A stretch of DNA of 64,000 bases from JAGQYH01 sp041393015 (GTDB lineage: Bacteria; Bacteroidota; Bacteroidia; Chitinophagales; JADIYW01), in assembly GCA_041393015.1 (NCBI GenBank), contig JAWKKV010000008.1, forward strand, positions 145,474 through 209,473, read 5' to 3'. This document shows positions 19,715 through 27,818 of the stretch, piece after piece. The notes beneath the pieces were generated by a model. The model was given only the letters and a program-made list of their open reading frames with translations, ran no database searches and was not told the origin of the DNA. How positions within the stretch are numbered: the stretch's first letter is position 1; every line of letters starts with the position of its first letter. The translations under genes were made by a program, and so were the position numbers.

Positions 19715-20198
19715 AGTAATTTATAATTTACTTTTAGTAGTGTTCGAGATAAAAACACAAAATTTGCTAGAAATACAATATTCACTTACCCATAGGTTTA
19801 CTTTACAATGGAGACTGTTCTTTTCTAATTTCAAGATTTTTCTCTTTTTAATAGAACCAAAAAATAAGATTATAAGAAGAGTTATGAATCAAAAACTAAT
19901 TTAAAGAAGCGGGGGATGCCAAATCACGGCAGCGTAGCGTGGGTTAATGCGTGGAGCGATTGATTTGGCTTGTCTTGTGCCTCCGCTAAAGCTTCAGCGA
20001 CACGCGGTTTGTTTCTTCTGAGAGAAGCGAAGAATCGACTAAGGAAAAGATAAAGAAAACTAATAATTAAAATAATCAAAATTTGAGGTTTTGCATATAT
20101 TTCAAAGTTTAGTCGGACATCAATAATTTACTTTAACTATTGATGTTGAATATTATGATATAATTTGTAGATTTGAATACCACATGTTTAATGTTAAA
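19715..20198. other. Intergenic region with GC-richer hairpin-bearing segment
   Basis: 484 bp with no credible gene; an 81-codon ORF that begins inside the previous gene has no features of a real protein. The notable part, 19910-20040, is richer in G and C than its surroundings and contains a 9-bp inverted repeat and several GCG-containing words. The last 140 bp should hold the promoter of the Kelch lipoprotein. Confidence 0.5.
19918..19969. repeat. Inverted repeat (GCCAAATCA ... TGATTTGGC)
   Basis: Perfect 9-bp arms at 19918-19926 and 19961-19969 separated by 34 bp rich in AGCG/GCGT words. The composition differs from the flanking AT-rich DNA. It could be a short dispersed element, a structured RNA, or a transcription end of the 10659-19714 operon, although no T tract follows. 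Confidence 0.5.
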
Positions 20199-21491
20199 AT
20201 GAAAAACACAACTAGCTTTTTGGGAATATTAATGCTTTCATTACTGTTAGCGCAATGCGATTGGAATTATGATGTAAGACCATTTTTGTTTACTGACGAT
20301 ATTGCCTTGCAAGACTTATCAATAGTTGGGGGCTTTAGTAGTGCTTTATTTACACATCCTGTAAATCAATATGGTCATGTTTGGTCAATGAATAATGACG
20401 AACCTATAGTTGGGCAAGATTTTGTTACGGAATTGAATTTTACTCCCGATCAAACCCCCATTGATAGTACTAGATTTATTAGTAAATTAACTAATGTCCC
20501 ATCTTCCACTGATATATATTATAGAGCCTATGTGGAACTTGACAACGGAGACATATTCTACAGTGCTACTAAAACTTTTAATTTAAGTAAGGATTTTTGG
20601 GTAAAACTACCTTATGAACCAAATTGCGGACCTGGAAAGCGAAGAGCGGCAATTAGTTTTACTTATAACAATGTAGCTTATGTAGGATTTGGGAATGAGG
20701 ACAACCAAGTTCTCAAGGACTTATGGAAGTTTGATCCTAGTAATCCCAATAGTTGTAAATGGGTAAAATTACAAGATGTGCCGGCGCAAGAAAGGCAATT
20801 TGCTGTAGCTTTTGTGATAGGAGATGCAGCATATATTGGTAGTGGTAATAATTTTAATGGAAATCTAAAAGATTTTATATCTTTTGATTTAATCAATGAT
20901 GAATGGTTAGAGCCAAATTCTGATTGGTCAATACCTAAAAATAATACTTCAGCAACAGTAGTATCAACTGATAGTTTTGCGATACTGGCAGGAGGCGTAT
21001 TAGAAGCTAATAATAATTATTCTAAAGAGGTTTGGATGTTTAGAGATAACAATTGGATGAGAATTGATGATTTACCTTCTGTAAGCGGTAGAATTGGCAT
21101 GACTTCTTTTATTTTAGACAAAAAAGCTTATTTTGGTTTGGGAGAACAAAAGGCACCTTCAGAGAAATATCCATCAAATTTTTACGTTTTAAATTTAGAG
21201 ACCTTTGAATGGAAGAATGAACCTATTAATTTGGAAGTGGATGGTATTATGGCGATAGGGCGTAGATATGCATCTAGTTTTGTAATTAATGATATAGCTT
21301 ATGTTGGTATTGGAGATAATCAAGGTAGTTTAAGTGATTTCTACAAATTTAAGGACGATAGTTGGGAAAAAATAAAGTCTTATCCTTTTGAAACCAATCA
21401 AGCTGTTTCCTTTTCTCTCAATGAACAGGGTTATATTTTTGGAGGTGAAGGTATTGAGTCATCAAACAACTTCCAGACCTACTACCCATAA
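20199..21491 (+). CDS. Kelch-repeat lipoprotein
   Basis: About 430 residues from the ATG at 20199. An in-frame ATG 15 bp upstream is less likely because MKNTTSFLGILMLSLLLAQC then gives a proper lipoprotein signal with the lipidated Cys at 20. The mature part has an N-terminal Ig-like domain (YYRAYVELDNGDIFYSATKTF) and about five Kelch-type blades with the repeating pattern 'AYVGFG', 'AYIGSG', 'AYFGLG', 'AYVGIG', 'GYIFGG'. These form a galactose-oxidase-like propeller without catalytic residues. It is convergent with the PP2C gene and overlaps its end by 10 bp. Confidence 0.78.
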   Translation: MKNTTSFLGILMLSLLLAQCDWNYDVRPFLFTDDIALQDLSIVGGFSSALFTHPVNQYGHVWSMNNDEPIVGQDFVTELNFTPDQTPIDSTRFISKLTNVPSSTDIYYRAYVELDNGDIFYSATKTFNLSKDFWVKLPYEPNCGPGKRRAAISFTYNNVAYVGFGNEDNQVLKDLWKFDPSNPNSCKWVKLQDVPAQERQFAVAFVIGDAAYIGSGNNFNGNLKDFISFDLINDEWLEPNSDWSIPKNNTSATVVSTDSFAILAGGVLEANNNYSKEVWMFRDNNWMRIDDLPSVSGRIGMTSFILDKKAYFGLGEQKAPSEKYPSNFYVLNLETFEWKNEPINLEVDGIMAIGRRYASSFVINDIAYVGIGDNQGSLSDFYKFKDDSWEKIKSYPFETNQAVSFSLNEQGYIFGGEGIESSNNFQTYYP

Positions 21492-22432
21492 CTAAATACT
21501 CCCGCAGCAAATAGCAACAAAGCAATTAAGGCTAGCATTAGAATCGCTAATAAAATATAAGAAGAAGTAAAATTTCGTTTGTATTTATTAGTATCTAAAT
21601 TTAGATTAGGAGTATTGGTGTTTTGTATCTCTTCTATAATAATCTCATTTTGACCATCATTACTGGCTACTTTAATGTCGGTCACCTCAATGATTCCAAT
21701 GCTTAGGTTATCGTGCTTTTTACCTTCTTCATTACATTTTTTATTGATCTCATCAATTAATCGCTCACAAATTTGTTGAAGACTATCTTTTGCTGTAAAA
21801 AACTTGATCAATGTCTTTTCAGGATAAATACCCCAAATGCCATCTGTACATAATATGAGTCGATCTCCAATGTTTACACTAACTTCTTCATAATTCCCTT
21901 GTACATCACTTTTTATACCTAAAGCCCTTGTAATAATGTTTGACTCAGGATGATTTCTAGCTTGCTCTAAGCTTAGAATATCGTTTTTATACATTTCAAA
22001 TACCCTTGAATGATCTTCGGTATGTCTAAATTGTTTGCCATTAATGTGGTATATTCTACTATCACCTACATGTCCAAAATAGGCTTTATTTCTTCTTAAT
22101 AAAACAACACAAGCCGTTGTGCCCATACCGTGTAATTCTGGTTTGCTCTGGCTTAGGTCGTATACTTTTTGATTCGCCTTTTTAATGGCACTTTCAACTA
22201 GGTTTAAGAAATATAATCTTTCATCTTCATAGCTATCCAGTTGATGGCTATTAAAAAAATCAGCGATAGTAATAGCGGCAGTTTCCGAAGCCAATCTTCC
22301 ACCATTAGCGCCACCCATGCCATCACAAACTATCATGGCAAAACCGAATTCAGTTGCTTGAGTGAGTACGAAATCTTGATTTTCAGCTCTCCCACCGATA
22401 TCGGATAATATGTAAAAATTATCTTTCGACAT
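21482..22432 (-). CDS. PP2C-family Ser/Thr phosphatase, C-terminal membrane anchor
   Basis: 316 residues. PP2C metal-binding motifs are intact: SDIGGRAENQD near residue 10, VCDGMGGANGG near 35, GHVGDSRIY near 117, LCTDGIW near 190 and DNLSIG near 240. These residues bind the two metal ions used to remove phosphate from Ser/Thr. A C-terminal helix (SSYILLAILMLALIALLLFA) anchors the catalytic domain to the inner membrane from the cytosolic side. The ATG shares one base with the stop of the kinase upstream (TAATG), so kinase and phosphatase are made together. It resembles PppA/Stp1 and should reverse the action of the local kinases. Confidence 0.93.
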   Translation of the reverse strand: MSKDNFYILSDIGGRAENQDFVLTQATEFGFAMIVCDGMGGANGGRLASETAAITIADFFNSHQLDSYEDERLYFLNLVESAIKKANQKVYDLSQSKPELHGMGTTACVVLLRRNKAYFGHVGDSRIYHINGKQFRHTEDHSRVFEMYKNDILSLEQARNHPESNIITRALGIKSDVQGNYEEVSVNIGDRLILCTDGIWGIYPEKTLIKFFTAKDSLQQICERLIDEINKKCNEEGKKHDNLSIGIIEVTDIKVASNDGQNEIIIEEIQNTNTPNLNLDTNKYKRNFTSSYILLAILMLALIALLLFAAGVFSYG

Positions 22433-23361
22433 TATCTTTTTAGTCTATTTAAAAAATATTTTAAACGCTTTCGTATACCTACCGGCGGATCCATATAATA
22501 TTGGATATCTTCTATTGCATGATCAGCTATTTTATATCGCCTCTTAACGTCTTTTTCAGTTAGTTTTCTAATGATCTTAAATAACTTTTTATCTATTAAT
22601 GGCGTTTCAGGCAATGGTTCGTTCACTTGCATTTTTATTACTTCAAATTCACTATCTGCTTGAAAAGGGGAGTGTCCCGTTAACATCTCATACAAAGTAA
22701 TACCAGCTGAATAAATATCACTTGCTCCATTAATTTTGTCTGTTTCTCCTCTTACTTGCTCTGGAGAAGAATAATGTGGTGTACCCAAAATACTACCGAC
22801 ACCGGTAACTGACAACCTTTCCCCTTCAGATATTTTGGCGACCCCAAAATCCATAATGACAGCTTTACCATACTTAGAGATATTAATATTAGAAGGTTTG
22901 ATGTCGCGATGTATAATGTTGTTATGATGTAGGGCTTTTAGACCATTCAAGATTTGTAAGGTAATGTTAAGTGCGTCATTTTTAGGAATAGGTTGTCGAT
23001 CTCTATCATTCAATACCTTTGATAATGTTTCCCCTTCTATAAATTTACTAATGATATGAACGATTTTGTTTTCAATTACAAAATCTAACATTAGTATTAA
23101 ATTATTATGTCTGACACTGACTAAACTTTCTTTATAAGCTCTTTTAATGACAGACTTATTACGGGTGAGCTCTTTATGAATTACTTTTATAGCAACTTTA
23201 TCGCCAACGGAGAGTTCATCATTAGTTAAATCTTTATTGTGAATATGAATAACATGGCCCACAAAAACTTTACCCATACCTCCACTACCCAAAAAATTGG
23301 CTCTGTCATAAGGATTAAATATGTAGTTTGCTTGGTTGCCTGTTAATACAATATCATTCAT
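22432..23361 (-). CDS. Soluble Ser/Thr protein kinase (Hanks type)
   Basis: 309 residues, almost only a kinase domain. Motifs: glycine loop LGSGGMGKVFVG near residue 24, lysine in VAIKV, catalytic HRDIKPSN near 150, MDFGVAK, and the activation-loop end GTPHYSSPEQVRG. No transmembrane segment follows; the tail is short and basic (RKRLKYFLNRLKR). It is translationally coupled to the PP2C gene, a classic kinase/phosphatase pair, and starts 13 bp after the Sel1/TPR protein. It lacks a sensor domain, so it may respond through that protein or through the other membrane kinases. Confidence 0.92.
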   Translation of the reverse strand: MNDIVLTGNQANYIFNPYDRANFLGSGGMGKVFVGHVIHIHNKDLTNDELSVGDKVAIKVIHKELTRNKSVIKRAYKESLVSVRHNNLILMLDFVIENKIVHIISKFIEGETLSKVLNDRDRQPIPKNDALNITLQILNGLKALHHNNIIHRDIKPSNINISKYGKAVIMDFGVAKISEGERLSVTGVGSILGTPHYSSPEQVRGETDKINGASDIYSAGITLYEMLTGHSPFQADSEFEVIKMQVNEPLPETPLIDKKLFKIIRKLTEKDVKRRYKIADHAIEDIQYYMDPPVGIRKRLKYFLNRLKR

Positions 23362-23374
23362 TTGCTACAATGTC

Positions 23375-24511
23375 TTAAAACCCTAAATTAATACCAACAT
23401 TAAAAGAGCCATCTTCTTGATGGATGACAGGAGAAATTTCAAAGCTACTCTTTTGTTCACAGTCCGACATTAATCGTTCATTTTTCTTTCCTCTTGCTAA
23501 AGCAGCAATGAAATCTGAAATCCAAATAACAGCGCCTGTACCAATTAATATGTAACCGGCATGATTCATGCTTTTCGCCTTATCATATGCAGTTTGAGCA
23601 GTAGCATAGTCAGTATTAGATACATCCCAATATTGATTTTTGTATATTTTATTGCCAGCTACCTTTAAAGCTATTCCGGTAGCTAATGTTCCATAAGCTC
23701 CAATGGTAATCGCATAGTAAGGACCATTGTTAGGCCTAACTTTCGATTGTGCTAATCCAGGCACCATAAAGTATTTATAAGCCACATTAGCTCCGCTTAA
23801 ATTATATTTTTCTACTAAAGCACAGTCTCCGTTTTTCCATTTTTCTTTATCATACTTCATTACTTTTACAGCGGCTTCAGGGATACCATTAGCATCAGCT
23901 TTAATATAATATTCATAGGCTAAAATTTCGTCAACATCTACGCCCTTACCTTCTTCATAACTTAAACCTAAATAATATTGCGCTTTCCCATCCACTTCTC
24001 TAAAGGCTTCAAATAGCTGAAAAGCTTCTTGATAGCGACCGGCATCAAATTTAGCGATTGCATCGTCCATATATTGATTGATTAAAAGATCAATGGAGTC
24101 TTTGGCTTGAAAATGACCTGAGTCCATAGCCAATTTATAGTGGTACAATGCTTTTCTAAGATCTTTTCCTTCCGTCGTTTTTGCCCAGTTATAATAAAAA
24201 CCTAATAGAAAATTACCATCTTTATTTTCGGCTTCATATTGTAAAAATATATTTCTCGCTTCATTGTATTTTTTAAGACTATCTAAGGCCAATGCTTCTA
24301 AAATATCTCTACATTCCCTTACTTTTTCTCTAAGTGACTCGTCATTGGGCTGTAGCAGTAAAGCTTCACTTAGCGCTATTTCAGCTTTTTTATAATTCGA
24401 ATTTTTATATTCATCTAATCCTTTTCCTTTATAAAAGTCATAATCTTCCTGTGCCTGCAGATGAGGGAAGCAGAAAATGATAAAGGTGATAAATAATATG
24501 ATGTATTTCAT
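23375..24511 (-). CDS. Exported TPR/Sel1-repeat protein with C-terminal hydrophobic region
   Basis: 378 residues with a signal peptide (MKYIILFITFIIFCFPHLQAQ). TPR/Sel1-like units follow, for example YKKAEIALSEALLLQPNDES and the Sel1 pattern AQYYLGLSYEEGKGVDVDEI. From about residue 250 the sequence resembles DUF5683-type proteins, with two hydrophobic helices (YAITIGAYGTLATGIALKVA and AGYILIGTGAVIWISDFIAA). It lies directly upstream of the soluble kinase and could relay a periplasmic signal to it. This is inference from position. Confidence 0.68.
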   Translation of the reverse strand: MKYIILFITFIIFCFPHLQAQEDYDFYKGKGLDEYKNSNYKKAEIALSEALLLQPNDESLREKVRECRDILEALALDSLKKYNEARNIFLQYEAENKDGNFLLGFYYNWAKTTEGKDLRKALYHYKLAMDSGHFQAKDSIDLLINQYMDDAIAKFDAGRYQEAFQLFEAFREVDGKAQYYLGLSYEEGKGVDVDEILAYEYYIKADANGIPEAAVKVMKYDKEKWKNGDCALVEKYNLSGANVAYKYFMVPGLAQSKVRPNNGPYYAITIGAYGTLATGIALKVAGNKIYKNQYWDVSNTDYATAQTAYDKAKSMNHAGYILIGTGAVIWISDFIAALARGKKNERLMSDCEQKSSFEISPVIHQEDGSFNVGINLGF

Positions 24512-24961
24512 CCTTTAAGTTTGTTCGTTGTGTGCTCAATTAGTGTCTAAATATAACTAAGTATGCTAATTTAATTAAATCTAGAACTTTCTAACTGATA
24601 ATATTGTATTCTTTGAAATAAATTATAACCGTTCATCCTAAACTTTATTTATAAAATTCGTTTTAAGTTAAGCGGTTGATTACCTTTTGCCCGATTGTTA
24701 GATGTTTTCAGACAAGTGAATTGAATACTTTAACCACAGATAGATATCGTCTTTCTTTATTGATTAAAATAACACGAAATATTACAGAATCATTTTTTGC
24801 ACTAGATTTACTTTTGTACTATCGATTACGCCTTGGCGCATCAACTTAAAGAATAGAGTTTGATATCTTAATAATAGAGAAATAAAGCAATTCGATATAT
24901 AGAACTTTACTATAAAATCATCCGTGCATCCGTGGTTAAAAAATCAATAGAAAAGTTTACT
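24512..24961. other. Intergenic region with MITE-like inverted repeat
   Basis: 450 bp with no ORF of interest, splitting the minus-strand signalling genes into two transcription groups. It carries a 12-bp inverted repeat pair about 210 bp across, and it should also hold the promoter of the Sel1/TPR-kinase-phosphatase operon next to 24511. Confidence 0.45.
24730..24939. repeat. MITE-like element bounded by TTAACCAC(A/G)GAT inverted repeats
   Basis: The left arm TTAACCACAGAT (24730-24741) and the right arm ATCCGTGGTTAA (24928-24939) are complementary at 11 of 12 positions. The 186 bp between them are AT-rich and non-coding. The layout fits a small non-autonomous element, but no clear target-site duplication is visible. 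Confidence 0.4.
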
Positions 24962-26671
24962 TTAAGGAGCTAAGTTCGCTTTGCAATCAGCAATTTTTTG
25001 CTCTAAATCTTTACTATAGCTGTAGCTCATGGCAGTGTTATAATGGTTTAAGGCATCACTATATTTGCCATATTCCATTTTCATATCTCCTCTTTTTATT
25101 AATTCTGCTCGATGTAATTTTTTAGTTTCAACTATTAAATTTTCAACCTTTTCAATTTTATCATTGGACAAGGCATAAGGTATCGCTTGATGAAGATTAG
25201 TTAAGGCTTTTTCATAATCAACCGCAATTTCCATTTCTCGCCTACCGATATCATAATGCTTCTTGTAATTTTCAGTACAACTAGCAATTAATTCATCTTT
25301 TTCCTCAACAGCTGTAGCATTATTCTTTACTTCAATGGCTTTTGTATAGTAATCTAAAGAAGATGTATAATCTCCGGATGCTTTTTTAGCCCTAGCCAAT
25401 TTTAACAATTTTTCAAATTCTTCATTTTTTTCTTTTTGGATACGAGCAGCTTCAGCTTTTTTATCTAATTCAATTTTAGCTTTCTCCTTCACATCATTAA
25501 ACTCCTTATCTTTTTTAGACTTTTCAGTTGGCGTGTCAGCATTTGTTGACTCGTCACTTTTTCCATTAGATAAGTCTGTATTACCATTTTCTCCTTTCGG
25601 CTTACTCAATGTGTCTATAGGTAAAATTGGTGTGGGATCGATAATTATTGTATCAATTGTTTCGGTTTGTGATGTTGTAGGGTTTTTAAAAAATGTTTTT
25701 TTACTAAAAACTAACAGTAGCAAGAGTAATAATGCAGACATTCCAATGATGGCCGTCATTTTAACAGAAGGGAATTTAATTTCGGATTTACGCTTATCTT
25801 TGTTAGCTAGTGCTACATCAAGCGCCTTTATAAATTGTTCTCCTTTATGATAACGATGAAGCGGATTTTTATTAGAAGCTTTTTTAATTACTTCATAAAA
25901 ACTCTCGGGAAGTTTCGGGTGTTTTGGTATTTCATCTTCCTCATGAGCCTTAATAACTTCATAATACGATCCATTGTAAGGCAAAGCGCCAGTAATTATC
26001 TGATACAACAAAATTCCAACAGAATAAAAATCAGTGGCAGGCGAAATTTGATTGCTTAAACCTCTGATTTGTTCTAAAGGTAAATAGGCAGGTGTACCCA
26101 TAAAACTGCCCTCAATAGTTACTTTGTTATTGCTATCAGCTACTTTGGCAATTCCATAATCTAATAGCTTTATTTTATCATGATTATCCACCATAATATT
26201 TTCTGGCTTAACATCGCGATGTATAATTTGTGGGATATGTTGATGTAATACAGTTAAGGATTCAATAATTTGTTTTACAATATCAACGGTCCATTCTAGT
26301 TCAATTTTTTTAGAGGAGGAAGTATTACTTTTAATAATTTTATCTAGGGTTTGGCCCTCTAAATACTCCGAAACAACGTAATATTTGTTTTCTAATTCAA
26401 CAAAATCAATAATTTCTAGTAAGCCGGGGTGTTCAATTCTAATGTCAGCAGCACGCTTTGTTCGTTCTATATTAGTAGCATCATCAGTAGATTCAACAAA
26501 CAGTTTTTTAATAGCAACAGCTCGTCTGCTTTTTATACCTGCTTCATCAATCAATTGAATGCCTTTGTAAACTATACCACTTCCTCCTTCTCCTATAACC
26601 GAAGATTCTTTACCAGGAACAAAGGAATATTGACCATTTTCCCCTTTAAGAACAACTACTTCATCATCCAT
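24962..26671 (-). CDS. Membrane Ser/Thr protein kinase with extracytoplasmic TPR-like tail
   Basis: 569 residues. Kinase domain (about 1-285): GEGGSGIVYKG, lysine in VAIKKL, catalytic HRDVKPEN and the metal motif written LDYGIAK, so DFG is replaced by DYG; the APE motif reads PLEQ. All three catalytic residues remain. A transmembrane helix lies at about 307-326 (MTAIIGMSALLLLLLLVF). The outer part has a Pro/Thr-rich linker, a Lys/Glu coiled coil and two or three TPR-like units (YTSSLDYYTKAIEVKNNATA, YSDALNHYNTAMSYS). It is a receptor-type kinase, 17 bp downstream of the FHA gene and probably in one operon with it. Confidence 0.9.
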   Translation of the reverse strand: MDDEVVVLKGENGQYSFVPGKESSVIGEGGSGIVYKGIQLIDEAGIKSRRAVAIKKLFVESTDDATNIERTKRAADIRIEHPGLLEIIDFVELENKYYVVSEYLEGQTLDKIIKSNTSSSKKIELEWTVDIVKQIIESLTVLHQHIPQIIHRDVKPENIMVDNHDKIKLLDYGIAKVADSNNKVTIEGSFMGTPAYLPLEQIRGLSNQISPATDFYSVGILLYQIITGALPYNGSYYEVIKAHEEDEIPKHPKLPESFYEVIKKASNKNPLHRYHKGEQFIKALDVALANKDKRKSEIKFPSVKMTAIIGMSALLLLLLLVFSKKTFFKNPTTSQTETIDTIIIDPTPILPIDTLSKPKGENGNTDLSNGKSDESTNADTPTEKSKKDKEFNDVKEKAKIELDKKAEAARIQKEKNEEFEKLLKLARAKKASGDYTSSLDYYTKAIEVKNNATAVEEKDELIASCTENYKKHYDIGRREMEIAVDYEKALTNLHQAIPYALSNDKIEKVENLIVETKKLHRAELIKRGDMKMEYGKYSDALNHYNTAMSYSYSKDLEQKIADCKANLAP

Positions 26672-26688
26672 AACAATAGAAATTCAAA

Positions 26689-27471
26689 CTAAGGTGTAAT
26701 TCGAGTATTGTCATCGGACTCAGAAGGGTTGCCAGCTGAATAGTCTAAATCTTGCCATCGCATGGAACTGTTTTTAGAAGCATCATTAAAGGCATTATTA
26801 GTTGTTAAAGATTGTTGGTCTTTATCAAAAGAAAGTAAGAGCAATTCATAGCCACCCACCATTATTTTATCTCCGGTTGATAATTCTGTAGTGGTAAATT
26901 CAATGTCTTCACCATTCACTAAGGTACCCTCTTCAGAACACATATCTACGATGGCAAACATCAATCTATTATCTTTTTTACTTCTCCTAATGTTTAAAAC
27001 AGCATGTTGATCAGAGATGTTTTTTTCCGGTAATATTATATCATTGCTCCTATCGCTGCCTATTGTATTCTTGCCTTGTCTCAACACCCAATATTCACCA
27101 TTGGGATCTCTGCTAAAGGAAACCAAAAAGCCCGTTAAAAATCCCTTATGGGATTTATTTTTGCTGACAATCTTTCCCGAATTAAAAATAGGTTGATAGG
27201 CGGTAGCCGGATAAACCGTTTTTTCTTTCTTAATTTGATGTGTCTTTTCCGAACTAACTTTGTCATTAGTATTGGGTATGGCTTCCGTTGGAGCAATAAA
27301 TTCATAAGAGGGCTTTGCAGGCTTCGAAGGGGCATTAAATATAGTGGTTTTAGGCTCCTCGTAATGTCCTTTATTGTTTTTTTCAAAAATAGTAGTTTTA
27401 GGATCACCTGCTTTTTTATTTGGTTTTTTATCCTCCTCCTCTCGTTCTATAAAAAAATCGTTTGTATCCAT
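26689..27471 (-). CDS. FHA-domain protein with duplicated PKTTIF motif
   Basis: 260 residues. The disordered N-terminus holds two copies of PKTTIF, within the first 50 residues, followed by EKNN and NAP. A single FHA domain spans about 125-225 (LRQGKNTIGSDRSNDIILPE, SDQHAVLNI, TLVNGEDI). The doubled Thr-Thr motif before an FHA domain recalls GarA/Fha proteins, where a kinase phosphorylates an N-terminal Thr and the FHA domain then binds it. It heads the operon containing the membrane kinase at 24962-26671, a likely partner. It is the best candidate for an Fha-like switch in this cluster. Confidence 0.85.
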   Translation of the reverse strand: MDTNDFFIEREEEDKKPNKKAGDPKTTIFEKNNKGHYEEPKTTIFNAPSKPAKPSYEFIAPTEAIPNTNDKVSSEKTHQIKKEKTVYPATAYQPIFNSGKIVSKNKSHKGFLTGFLVSFSRDPNGEYWVLRQGKNTIGSDRSNDIILPEKNISDQHAVLNIRRSKKDNRLMFAIVDMCSEEGTLVNGEDIEFTTTELSTGDKIMVGGYELLLLSFDKDQQSLTTNNAFNDASKNSSMRWQDLDYSAGNPSESDDNTRITP

Positions 27472-27818
27472 AATACTTTTATTTTTAAGTTTACTTCCTA
27501 GTTATCTCCCATAGAATTTTAAAGCAACAATCTGCTTCTTATAGCTAATATACCTCTTTTATAAAAAAAAATTGACTAATACGCTTATAATTCTATAGAA
27601 ATTTAAAATAGATAAAAATATAATTTACTTTATTATAATAGTTGAGCTTCTGTTTAATTTTCCTAAATTAGTTCCAGTTTCTTTAATAAATTTGAGTGTT
27701 GGTCAATTTTAATTTGAGAGCAAGCATAACTACTCCTACATTTTTATAACTATTCCGTATACAATATTCGGAAACAAATCACCAAGGTGAAAAAACTTTG
27801 CAGTATGTATGTGCTTCA
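27472..27818. other. Divergent promoter region between FHA operon and giant adhesin gene
   Basis: 347 bp, strongly AT-rich with several A and T tracts. It must drive the FHA-kinase operon leftwards and the adhesin gene rightwards. No strong repeat or hairpin seen. Confidence 0.4.

Noticed and set aside
19659..19904. 81-codon frame after the FHA-ABC gene
   Set aside because: Begins inside the previous gene in another frame, no recognisable domain, AT-driven composition.
27148..27501. 117-codon plus-strand frame opposite the FHA gene
   Set aside because: Hydrophobic, Arg/Phe-rich shadow of an AT-rich gene whose minus-strand product has a clear FHA domain.
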